DNA from: Shewanella waksmanii ATCC BAA-643
Lineage (GTDB): Bacteria; Pseudomonadota; Gammaproteobacteria; Enterobacterales; Shewanellaceae
Direction of reading: 5' to 3'
DNA length: 40,121 nt
Assembly: GCF_000518805.1 (NCBI RefSeq)
Contig: NZ_KI912500.1
Location: forward strand, 1-40,121
The notes under the pieces were generated by a model. It did not search any database and was not told the DNA's origin. It was given only the letters and a program-made list of their open reading frames with translations. Positions 32,804 to 40,121 of the stretch are shown piece by piece. A program made the translations under genes and the position numbers. How positions within the stretch are numbered: the stretch's first letter is position 1; each line of letters starts with the position of its first letter.

Positions 32804-33889
32804 TTATTCGTCTGATAACGCCGCTAACATATCGGCTTGGTTTTCTTGCATCAACGGCTCGATAATGACATCGAGATCACCTTCCATGATTTCATTTAAA
32901 CGATACAGCGTGAGGTTAATACGATGCTCACTCATGCGCCCTTGTGGGAAGTTATAGGTGCGGATTCGCTCTGAGCGATCACCACTTGCCACTAAGCTAC
33001 GACGAGTGGTTTCCTCTTCACTGCGACGCTTCTCATCTTCTACCGCCTGAATACGTGCAGACAGTACGCTCATTGCTTGGGCACGGTTCTTGTGCTGCGA
33101 GCGCTGATCCTGACATTCAACCACAATACCCGTTGGAATGTGAGTAATACGAATCGCAGAATCAGTTTTGTTGACGTGCTGACCACCCGCACCAGAGGCG
33201 CGGAAAGTATCCACTTTAAGATCGGCTTTGTTAATCTCAATCGCTTCAGCTTCAGGGATTTCTGGCAATACAATTACCGTACATGCTGAAGTATGCACGC
33301 GGCCTTGGGATTCAGTCTCTGGTACACGTTGTACACGATGGCCACCGGATTCAAATTTCAAGTTACCGTAAACACCTTCGCCGGAAACCTTAACAATCAC
33401 CTCTTTAAATCCGCCATGTTCGCCTTCGTTAGCGTTCATCACTTCGACTTGCCAGCGCTTACCTTCGCAGTAACGGCTATACATACGGAACAGATCGCCA
33501 GCAAAAATAGCCGCTTCATCGCCGCCCGCACCCGCGCGAATTTCAACAAAGGCGTTGTTATCGTCATTGGGGTCTTTAGGTAGCAATAGGATTTGCAATT
33601 CATCTTCTAGCGTTTCGAGCGTCGCCTTGGCTTCTTTGATCTCTTCAGCTGCCATCTCTTTTAGATCAGCGTCATCTTCGTTAAGCATCTCTTTGGCTGC
33701 TTCAAGATCTTCTTCTGCCTGCTGAAAAGCTTTAAAGCTTTTTACCACGTCCTCAAGTTGAGCATACTCTTTGGACAAAGCGCGAAAACGCTCCTGATCG
33801 GCAATAATTTCTGCGTCACTTAGCAGCGCCAATACTTCTTCATTACGCTCAAGCAAGCCTTCGAGCTTGCGAATTACACTGTCCTTCAT
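32804..33889 (-). CDS. prfA: Peptide chain release factor 1
   Basis: RF1 recognises UAA and UAG stop codons and triggers peptide release. The 361-residue length is standard. The GGQ motif is at residues 235-237 (GAGGQHVNKTDSA), and the codon-recognition tripeptide is P190-E-T192 in RVPETESQGRVHTSA (PAT in E. coli; the PxT pattern holds). The gene is between hemA (13 bp upstream) and prmC, the standard operon order. Confidence 0.97.
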   Translation of the reverse strand: MKDSVIRKLEGLLERNEEVLALLSDAEIIADQERFRALSKEYAQLEDVVKSFKAFQQAEEDLEAAKEMLNEDDADLKEMAAEEIKEAKATLETLEDELQILLLPKDPNDDNNAFVEIRAGAGGDEAAIFAGDLFRMYSRYCEGKRWQVEVMNANEGEHGGFKEVIVKVSGEGVYGNLKFESGGHRVQRVPETESQGRVHTSACTVIVLPEIPEAEAIEINKADLKVDTFRASGAGGQHVNKTDSAIRITHIPTGIVVECQDQRSQHKNRAQAMSVLSARIQAVEDEKRRSEEETTRRSLVASGDRSERIRTYNFPQGRMSEHRINLTLYRLNEIMEGDLDVIIEPLMQENQADMLAALSDE

Positions 33890-33902
33890 TAAAACGCTAA
33901 CC

Positions 33903-35153
33903 TTAGTCTTTATCTAATCCGAGCGCCGCACGTAACTGACCTATGCTATTGAGGTCGCCTTGGCGGCTGGCTGCGGTTAGTGCTTGCGTAGGGGCGTGGA
34001 TCAGTTTATTGGTCAATTTATTCGCTAGCTCAAGGATCAGTTTTTCACTGTCTCCGCCTTGGGCAAGCTTATTGATTGCACGCTCTACCAACTCATCTTT
34101 TATCGCCATACTGGCCGTTCGATATTCACGAATGCTATCGACGGATTCTAATGAGCGAATCCATTCCATAAATAGATGAGATTCTTCTTCAGCAATTAAC
34201 TCAGCTTTCTCGGCAGCCTCGCGTCGCGAGGCCATATTTTGTTCAATAATGCTTTGCAAGTCATCCACGGTGTAAAGGAAAGCGTCATCAAGTTCGCCTA
34301 CTTCTGCCTCTATATCTCGCGGAACTGCTATATCAACCAACAACATAGGTTGATGACGACGTTGCTTCAGCGCTTTTTCTACCATGCCTTTTCCTAATAT
34401 AGGTAAAGGACTCGCGGTAGAGGATATCACGATATCGGCTTTAGGGAGATACTCTGGTATCTGTTCGAGTGTAATTGCTGTGGCACCGAACTCTTCGCAC
34501 ATCGCTTCCGCACGTGAAATTGTACGGTTTGCCACCACCATCGAATCAACACCGTTATCTTTTAAGTGACGGGCAACCAGTTCAATGGTTTCACCTGCCC
34601 CTACAAGTAGCACCTTAGTGGCACTTAACGCCGAGAAAATATGTTTCGCCATACTTACAGCAGCAAATGCCACCGACACTGCTGCGGCACCGATTTCAGT
34701 TTCGGTACGCACTTTTTTAGCAACAGAGAAAGTATTTTGGAATAAGCGATCCATGGTAACCGCGACAGTCCCAGCCTCTTTTGCTTTAACAAAAGATTGC
34801 TTTACCTGCCCAAGGATTTGCGGCTCACCTAAGATGAGGGAATCCAGTCCAGCGGAAACGCGCATCAAGTGCTGCACCACTTCTTGTCCCGCATAGCGAT
34901 ACAAACAGGGTTCAACATCTTCATGATTTAACTGATGATACTCTTCTAACCATGCAATCACATCGGCCTCTTCGCCGGTATTGCAGTACAATTCAGTACG
35001 GTTACAAGTTGAGATAATGACCGCTTCACCTGTCTTAGTACGACTGGCGAGGCTTCTCATTGCATCATGAATTTTATCTGGGGCAAACGCTACCTTTTCA
35101 CGTAGGTCTACCGTAGCGGTTTTATGATTAATACCGATTGCTACAAGGCTCAT
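33903..35153 (-). CDS. hemA: Glutamyl-tRNA reductase
   Basis: HemA reduces glutamyl-tRNA to glutamate-1-semialdehyde with NADPH, the first step of tetrapyrrole synthesis by the C5 route. It therefore supplies heme for the cytochromes encoded here. The 416-residue protein has the catalytic C50 in STCNRTELY, the substrate-binding MRVSAGLDSLILGEPQILGQVK region, the NADPH motif VLLVGAGETIELVARHL and the C-terminal dimerisation helices. I use the ATG at 35153 (MSLVAIGINHKTA, as in homologues) rather than the ATG ten codons upstream. It heads the hemA-prfA-prmC operon. Confidence 0.97.
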   Translation of the reverse strand: MSLVAIGINHKTATVDLREKVAFAPDKIHDAMRSLASRTKTGEAVIISTCNRTELYCNTGEEADVIAWLEEYHQLNHEDVEPCLYRYAGQEVVQHLMRVSAGLDSLILGEPQILGQVKQSFVKAKEAGTVAVTMDRLFQNTFSVAKKVRTETEIGAAAVSVAFAAVSMAKHIFSALSATKVLLVGAGETIELVARHLKDNGVDSMVVANRTISRAEAMCEEFGATAITLEQIPEYLPKADIVISSTASPLPILGKGMVEKALKQRRHQPMLLVDIAVPRDIEAEVGELDDAFLYTVDDLQSIIEQNMASRREAAEKAELIAEEESHLFMEWIRSLESVDSIREYRTASMAIKDELVERAINKLAQGGDSEKLILELANKLTNKLIHAPTQALTAASRQGDLNSIGQLRAALGLDKD

Positions 35154-35383
35154 TTGACTCGTTCTGGACTCTTGGCATCTCATTTATTGAGGCTCATTCT
35201 ACTGAATTGAACCAACTAAAAACAGAATACGCTTAACAAAACCGAATAATAATATTAATTGTCACCGATTTTTTTAATTAAACCATGAGTATCGATAACG
35301 ATAATTAGCCGGTTAGTTGCTGGTTAGTCACACCCTTGTGAGCTAGGCATGATAGGCGATTGAGCTAAATTTGATATCAAGCA

Positions 35384-35412
35384 TTGGTATTTTGGTCATG
35401 CCCTCGTATGAT
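35384..35412 (+). promoter_or_regulatory. Sigma-70-type promoter of lolB-ispE
   Basis: TTGGTA (35384-35389) and TATGAT (35407-35412) are spaced by exactly 17 bp and lie 34 bp before the lolB start. A 10-bp perfect palindrome, TTGATATCAA (35371-35380), abuts the -35 element. The call is by pattern only. Confidence 0.55.
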
Positions 35413-35446
35413 ATGTCTCATCAAATATCAGCAATAGACGAATAAT

Positions 35447-36106
35447 TTGAACCACTTCACAAAAACAGCTTCTATTTTCTTTTTTGCGATGTGCATATTG
35501 TTGCAAGCTTGCTCAACTCGGCCACCACAAGATTTAGTTAATGTGAACGTCAATCATGTCAGCCAGGCCTACGCTTGGGAAATGCAGGGCAAACTTGCTG
35601 TGCGCACCGAGCAGGACAAATTCAGCACCAACCTCTATTGGTTGCACACCCCAACACGGGATCGGATAACCTTAACCACGATGCTAGGCACCACAGTATT
35701 ATCACTAACCCGTGACCCATCGGGCTCAACTTTGCAGTTAGATGGCAATACTTACCAAGATAGTGACCCGCAACGTTTGTTAGCACGCCTTACCGGCTGG
35801 TCAATTCCCATTGACACATTACCTTTATGGATCACCGGACAGGTATCCGCTACGGATGTGGTGACAAAGCGTGATGATGCCCAGCGACCAATAAGTGCCC
35901 ATACCCATGCCGCGACGTCTCCATGGCAGGTACAGTTCAAATCTTGGCAGCAACAAAGCGGCGCCGAATTACCTAGGCTACTAGATGTCAACAAAGATAG
36001 CATTCGTCTAAAAATTCAAGTGAGTCAATGGCAGGCGCTTGCACCTAAAGACAATCAAATCACCAATGGCGTCGCCATTGCGACTGAAGGAATACTCAGT
36101 GAATAA
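35447..36106 (+). CDS. lolB: Outer-membrane lipoprotein LolB
   Basis: LolB receives lipoproteins from the carrier LolA and inserts them into the outer membrane. The 219-residue product has a lipoprotein signal ending in LLQAC (lipidated C22) and the family traits YAWEMQGKLAVRTEQDKFSTNLYW, LTTMLGTTVLSL, WITGQ and IRLKIQVSQW. The start is TTG at 35447: the next in-frame ATG (residue 15) would leave too short a signal peptide. Its 3' end overlaps ispE by 8 bp, the common lolB-ispE-prs arrangement. Confidence 0.93.
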   Translation: MNHFTKTASIFFFAMCILLQACSTRPPQDLVNVNVNHVSQAYAWEMQGKLAVRTEQDKFSTNLYWLHTPTRDRITLTTMLGTTVLSLTRDPSGSTLQLDGNTYQDSDPQRLLARLTGWSIPIDTLPLWITGQVSATDVVTKRDDAQRPISAHTHAATSPWQVQFKSWQQQSGAELPRLLDVNKDSIRLKIQVSQWQALAPKDNQITNGVAIATEGILSE

Positions 36107-36953
36107 CCCCCGCTCTAACCGATGGCCAGCCCCGGCTAAACTTAATCTGTTTTTACATATCAATGGCCGCCGCGATGATGGTTATCATGAGTTGCAGACC
36201 CTGTTTCAGTTTATTGACCATTGTGACTACCTCGATTTTCAAGTGCGCGAAGACAGCAGCTTACAACTACACTCATCGATGGCCAGCGTTGTCCCTGACA
36301 GCGATAACTTAATTCTCAAGGCCGCAAAATCGCTACAGCAAGCCACAGGATGCCAGTATGGCGCCGAGATTTGGCTGGATAAACAGCTGCCAATGGGCGG
36401 CGGGATCGGAGGGGGTTCTTCTGACGCGGCCACCACATTAGTCGCCTTAAACCAGCTTTGGAAAACCAATCTTAGTAATAAACAACTGTGCGAAATAGGA
36501 TTAAAGCTAGGCGCTGATGTCCCTGTTTTTATTAATGGTTTAGCAGCATTTGCAGAGGGCGTCGGTGAGCAATTTACCCCAGTAACACCTACCGAATATT
36601 GGTATTTGGTACTGGTGCCGGATGTACATGTATCGACCGCAGAAGTGTTTGCTAATCCAATGCTTACCCGTGATACCCCTAAGTTAGACTGCCAAACTTT
36701 AATGAGCAGTCCATGGCAAAACGATTGCCAAAAGCTCGTATGCGATCGTTACCCGCAAGTTGCCAAAGCCTTGGCGTGGCTGATAGAATATGCGCCGTCC
36801 AGAATGACCGGAACCGGAGCATGTGTTTTTGGTCAATTCAAACAGCAGCAGCAAGCGTTAGATATCTTGGCAAAACTACCTCAAGATATGCGCGGATTTG
36901 TCGCTAAAGGGGCAAATAAATCACCATTAGCGTTGAGATTATCTCAGCCTTAA
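36099..36953 (+). CDS. ispE: 4-diphosphocytidyl-2-C-methyl-D-erythritol kinase
   Basis: IspE phosphorylates CDP-methylerythritol in the MEP pathway to isoprenoids. The product is 284 residues (283 in E. coli). It has the N-terminal PAPAKLNLFLHINGRRDDGYHEL, the GHMP-kinase ATP loop LPMGGGIGGGSSDAA (about 98-112) and the C-terminal MTGTGACVFG. The GTG at 36099 is preferred because GAAGGA lies 7 nt upstream and gives the family's normal N-terminus; upstream in-frame starts run through lolB. It overlaps lolB by 8 bp. Confidence 0.95.
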   Translation: MNNPRSNRWPAPAKLNLFLHINGRRDDGYHELQTLFQFIDHCDYLDFQVREDSSLQLHSSMASVVPDSDNLILKAAKSLQQATGCQYGAEIWLDKQLPMGGGIGGGSSDAATTLVALNQLWKTNLSNKQLCEIGLKLGADVPVFINGLAAFAEGVGEQFTPVTPTEYWYLVLVPDVHVSTAEVFANPMLTRDTPKLDCQTLMSSPWQNDCQKLVCDRYPQVAKALAWLIEYAPSRMTGTGACVFGQFKQQQQALDILAKLPQDMRGFVAKGANKSPLALRLSQP

Positions 36954-37019
36954 AGCCATCCAAGAACGTAATTTACGCGCTTGGCCACTAAAATGAAGCA
37001 TACGCCTGAGGTTCATACA

Positions 37020-37967
37020 GTGCCTGACATTAAACTATTTGCTGGTAACGCAACACCTAGTCTCGCAAAGAAGATAGCAGATCGCCTATTTTGTAAACTT
37101 GGAGACGCAGAAGTTGGCGTGTTCAGCGACGGTGAAATCAGTGTCCAAATTAACGAAAATGTACGTGGTGCGGATGTATTTATCATTCAATCTACCTGTG
37201 CACCAACTAACGATAACTTGATGGAACTTATCGTCATGGTTGATGCATTGCGTCGTGCATCAGCTGGCCGTATTACGGCGGTAATCCCATACTTTGGTTA
37301 CGCCCGCCAAGACCGTCGTGTCCGCAGTGCGCGTGTACCAATCACTGCAAAAGTGGTTGCAGACTTCCTATCAAGTGTGGGTGTAGACCGCGTGTTAACT
37401 TGTGATTTGCATGCAGAGCAAATCCAAGGTTTCTTCGATGTTCCAGTTGATAACGTATTTGGTAGCCCTGTACTGCTTGAAGACATGGTCGCCAAAGAAC
37501 TGGACAACCCAGTTGTAGTATCACCAGACATTGGTGGCGTAGTACGTGCTCGTGCTGTTGCCAAGTTGCTTGATGATTCTGATCTAGCCATTATTGATAA
37601 GCGTCGCCCTCAGGCGAACGTTGCACAAGTGATGCACATCATTGGTGACGTTCAAGGCCGTGACTGCATTATCGTTGATGATATGATTGATACTGGCGGA
37701 ACACTGTGTAAAGCAGCTGAAGCACTAAAAGAACATGGTGCTAACCGTGTCTTTGCTTATGCTACTCACCCTGTCTTCTCAGGTAACGCTGCTAAGAACC
37801 TAGCTGAGTCTGTTATCGATGAAGTGATTGTCACTGACACCATTCCATTGAGCCCAGAAATCGCTGCAATCGACAAAGTATCGCAACTGACTATGTCTAC
37901 TGTTATGGCTGAAGCGATTCGCCGCGTAAGCAACGAAGAGTCTATCTCTGCAATGTTTAAGCACTAA
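37020..37967 (+). CDS. prs: Ribose-phosphate pyrophosphokinase
   Basis: Prs makes phosphoribosyl pyrophosphate from ribose 5-phosphate and ATP for nucleotide, histidine and tryptophan synthesis. From the GTG at 37020 the product is 315 residues, exactly the E. coli length, beginning (M)PDIKLFAGNATPSLA. GAGG lies 8 nt ahead. A TTG at 36981 would add 13 unrelated residues. Motifs: FSDGEISVQINENVRG, PYFGYARQDRR, DLHAEQIQGFFD and the PRPP-binding loop VDDMIDTGGTLCKAA. It is 66 bp past ispE. Confidence 0.97.
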   Translation: MPDIKLFAGNATPSLAKKIADRLFCKLGDAEVGVFSDGEISVQINENVRGADVFIIQSTCAPTNDNLMELIVMVDALRRASAGRITAVIPYFGYARQDRRVRSARVPITAKVVADFLSSVGVDRVLTCDLHAEQIQGFFDVPVDNVFGSPVLLEDMVAKELDNPVVVSPDIGGVVRARAVAKLLDDSDLAIIDKRRPQANVAQVMHIIGDVQGRDCIIVDDMIDTGGTLCKAAEALKEHGANRVFAYATHPVFSGNAAKNLAESVIDEVIVTDTIPLSPEIAAIDKVSQLTMSTVMAEAIRRVSNEESISAMFKH

Positions 37968-37984
37968 TTCGCGCTTTAAACAGC

Positions 37985-38014
37985 TAAAAGGCACTCCATT
38001 GAGTGCCTTTTTTG
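37985..38014 (+). terminator. Terminator of prs
   Basis: The stem aaaaggcactc / gagtgcctttt encloses catt and is followed by T and then gttg. The minus strand also has a T-rich end, so it may also stop the convergent GGDEF-EAL gene. Confidence 0.9.
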
Positions 38015-38031
38015 TTGTCAATAAACTAGGC

Positions 38032-39834
38032 TCAAGCGCAATTCAACAAAGGGGCAATTGCTGCTGCGGAAACAGGCCGAGAAAAGTAGTACCCTTGATA
38101 GATATCTACGCCTTCTTCACGAAGCAAGTTCCTTTGCTCTTTAGTTTCTACTCCTTCAGCGACCGATTGCAAGCCTAAATTCTGGCTAAGCTGTACAATG
38201 GTTTTAACCACCATTCTGTGTGGATAGCTGGTTGCACTGTCATCAATGAAGCTTTTGTCTATTTTCAATACATCTATTGGCAGCTTCGTCAGGTACCCGA
38301 GTGATGAATACGCTACCCCAAAATCATCAATTGCAATTTTGCATCCCAAACTTCTAATCGACTCGAAGGTATCGATATAGCGTTCTGGTTGCTCCATGAT
38401 ACTGGTTTCTGTGAGTTCAAACTCGATACCATGTGGATTAACGCCGGTACGGGAAATACTTTCGGTGATCAGCTTAACGAGCCCGCCTTGCTTCACCTGC
38501 ACAGCAGAAATATTAATTGAAACACTGAACTCGCTATCATTTTTCTGCCATAGAGCAAGTTGTGCCATCGCCTCTAATAGCACCCACTTACCGATTGAAG
38601 CAATTAAACCCGTTTTCTCTGCTATGGGTATAAACTCAGCAGGTGAAATCGCTCCTAGGGTAGGATGATTCCAACGCAGAAGTGCTTCGGCGCCTACCGC
38701 TTCACCAGATGCCAACGAAACCTTGGGCTGATAAACTAAGGTGAACTGTGACAGTTCAATAGCTTGATTCAATTCGCTTTCCAAGGCAACTTTGCGTTTA
38801 GCCTGATCTAACATTGATGGGTGATATTGCACTAATTGACCTTTACCGGCTTTTTTAGCACTCAACAAAGCGAGATCAATGGCACGAGTAACAGAGATAG
38901 CATCCATATCAGCATGATGAAATTGAATGTACCCACCAGACATTGATATATGGATTAAATGATTGGTCAGATCAAATGCATTTTCACTGTGGTTAAAGAA
39001 CTGCTGATCAAGTGCCGCAAAACTGCCATCAATTGAAGCACCGCCCGCCTGCGTTAATATCATCGCAAATTCATCACCGCTTAGTCGAAACACGCAGCCT
39101 TTTTGTGCGACAAACTGATCTAACCGCGTTGCAACACCTTGCAGTAACTCGTCACCCACTAGGTGGCCATACTGGTCATTAACTTGTTTAAAGTTATCTA
39201 AATCTAGCAAAATCAATATGAAACTGTGGTTTGAATCCGCCGACGTTGCTTTTATCTCAGCGTCTAACCGTTGCAAGAATGCTTTTCGGTTTCCCAGCAA
39301 AGTCATGTCATCAGTGAGGCTTTGCTGCTGGAAGTGCAGCGATTGTTGCCGCGTTTTTGACTGATAAAGAGACATTATCGATGCAAAAGTGGCAATCACA
39401 ACTATCTCTAAACTATCCTCAACAAAGTCGAAAATATCATGACTAAAAAGACTGGGAAGATAGGTAAGAAGCAGCGCAAATGCAACGGCTATAGGCCACA
39501 ATGAATGTGGAAATAAAATTACGTACATCAATGGAATAAGAATGAATGCTTCTTCAATTTTTTCCATACCCATGGGGTAAAGCACCCCTAATGCAACAAA
39601 CGTGACAATCGCCAAAATGGCGGTGATTTTCTTTAGCAGCGAGCTGCGAGTAAACCGTGAAGTAAGTAGTAACACGGCAACTGCAGCATAAAAATAGGTG
39701 ATGTTTGTTCCCTGGTGCAGCTGAAACATAATGAGAAAAACGATTGCAAGCAATAATACATATGTGCTGCTCAAAATCAGCTTTATATGCCTAGCTTCAA
39801 TCCCTTTCAAGCTAGAACCTTGTCGAAAACCCAA
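38032..39834 (-). CDS. Membrane-bound GGDEF-EAL cyclic-di-GMP signalling protein
   Basis: The 600-residue protein has six or seven membrane segments in residues 17-157. A short coiled linker follows, then a GGDEF domain (about 170-335) and an EAL domain (about 350-595). The synthase signature is SGDEF (252-256), a variant of GGDEF. The phosphodiesterase residues appear intact: E383 of EAL, N441, E473 (ELTE), D503-D504 (IDDFG), K524 (KIDK), E560 (AEGVE) and Q580 (QGYYF). Cyclic-di-GMP breakdown is therefore likely and synthesis uncertain. The start is TTG, with GGAGG 5 nt ahead. Confidence 0.93.
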   Translation of the reverse strand: MGFRQGSSLKGIEARHIKLILSSTYVLLLAIVFLIMFQLHQGTNITYFYAAVAVLLLTSRFTRSSLLKKITAILAIVTFVALGVLYPMGMEKIEEAFILIPLMYVILFPHSLWPIAVAFALLLTYLPSLFSHDIFDFVEDSLEIVVIATFASIMSLYQSKTRQQSLHFQQQSLTDDMTLLGNRKAFLQRLDAEIKATSADSNHSFILILLDLDNFKQVNDQYGHLVGDELLQGVATRLDQFVAQKGCVFRLSGDEFAMILTQAGGASIDGSFAALDQQFFNHSENAFDLTNHLIHISMSGGYIQFHHADMDAISVTRAIDLALLSAKKAGKGQLVQYHPSMLDQAKRKVALESELNQAIELSQFTLVYQPKVSLASGEAVGAEALLRWNHPTLGAISPAEFIPIAEKTGLIASIGKWVLLEAMAQLALWQKNDSEFSVSINISAVQVKQGGLVKLITESISRTGVNPHGIEFELTETSIMEQPERYIDTFESIRSLGCKIAIDDFGVAYSSLGYLTKLPIDVLKIDKSFIDDSATSYPHRMVVKTIVQLSQNLGLQSVAEGVETKEQRNLLREEGVDIYQGYYFSRPVSAAAIAPLLNCA

Positions 39835-39950
39835 TGCTGCCTCCTAACTCCTTACCCTGTAAAATTAATACTACACGGCAAAACAGCTTTCGCAACATAT
39901 AACCAACAAAGGCAGATAGAAATTCGGGCAATCAATAGCAGCTAAATATG

Positions 39951-39969
39951 TAATACCAATCAGCATAAA
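39951..39969 (-). repeat. Single copy of the TTTATRCTGATTGGTATTA motif
   Basis: Read on the minus strand this is tttatgctgattggtatta. It matches the end of the first long repeat at the left edge (202-220) with one substitution, and copy 2 of that repeat in its last 15 bases. It lies between the tRNA terminator and the GGDEF-EAL gene and suggests an intergenic motif dispersed in this genome. Confidence 0.6.
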
Positions 39970-39992
39970 GTGGTGCGGGGATAAATGGCAAC

Positions 39993-40023
39993 AAAAAAGC
40001 CTGTCATCAAGACAGGCTTTTTT
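39993..40023 (-). terminator. Terminator of the tRNA-Leu transcript
   Basis: The 13-bp stem aaaaaagcctgtc / gacaggctttttt surrounds atcaa and lies 12 bp past the tRNA 3' end on the minus strand. The A and T runs make it efficient in either direction. Confidence 0.92.
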
Positions 40024-40034
40024 GTTTTCAATAA

Positions 40035-40119
<85 letters not shown>

Positions 40120-40121
40120 AC

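Overview
The window looks like a chromosomal stretch of a Shewanella-type marine gammaproteobacterium. The main reasons are the tetraheme flavocytochrome c of the fumarate reductase family, the hemA-prfA-prmC-(...)-sirB2-sirB1-kdsA order, lolB-ispE-prs, and close relatives of enterobacterial LuxS, BolA, YajG, AmpG and YajQ. The genus is an inference from gene content; no rRNA is present. I see no insertion sequence, prophage or CRISPR array. The one RNA gene is a tRNA-Leu at the right edge.

Layout. Positions 1-584 carry no convincing gene. They hold two diverged copies of a long direct repeat with small hairpins, then a 15-bp tandem repeat. 626-3621: luxS, bolA, an AlkB-family dioxygenase and rlmG. 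3710-6541: a membrane protein joining a DUF4405-like cytochrome part to a DUF2271-like periplasmic part, with a ToxR/CadC-type regulator upstream. 6627-9697: a fatty-acid-hydroxylase/sterol-desaturase family enzyme, a DUF2804 protein and a LysR regulator. 9824-14797: an outer-membrane barrel, YajG-like lipoprotein, periplasmic cyclophilin, a small protein behind a Fur-box-like site, AmpG-like permease, a PspB-like small protein behind a sigma-54-like promoter, and yajQ. 14957-18952: VanZ-like protein, panE-like reductase, a solute-binding protein, a PAP2 phosphatase and an EamA transporter.

19211-28626 is the most metabolic part. It has an AbgT transporter, then a LysR regulator 8 bp ahead of a DUF819 transporter, a porin, and a divergent flavocytochrome c with an FNR-like site in front. 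kdsA and a second DUF819 transporter follow. I read regulator, porin, transporter and reductase as a candidate module for taking up and anaerobically reducing an unknown unsaturated organic acid; the substrate is not readable from sequence.

28765-35153 is the sirB/hemA housekeeping cluster (hemA makes the tetrapyrrole precursor, prfA is release factor 1, prmC methylates it). It is interrupted by a two-gene unit, a BASS-family symporter and a Vat/CatB-type acetyltransferase. 35447-37967 is lolB-ispE-prs, followed by a convergent GGDEF-EAL protein and tRNA-Leu(UAG).

Most notable: the sigma-54-like promoter of the PspB-like gene, a perfect 56-bp tandem duplication over that gene's 3' end, the flavocytochrome module, the possible flavinylation motif in the DUF4405-like protein, the Fur box before an orphan gene, and the structured repeats at the left end. 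All calls were made by reading the sequence, with no database search.
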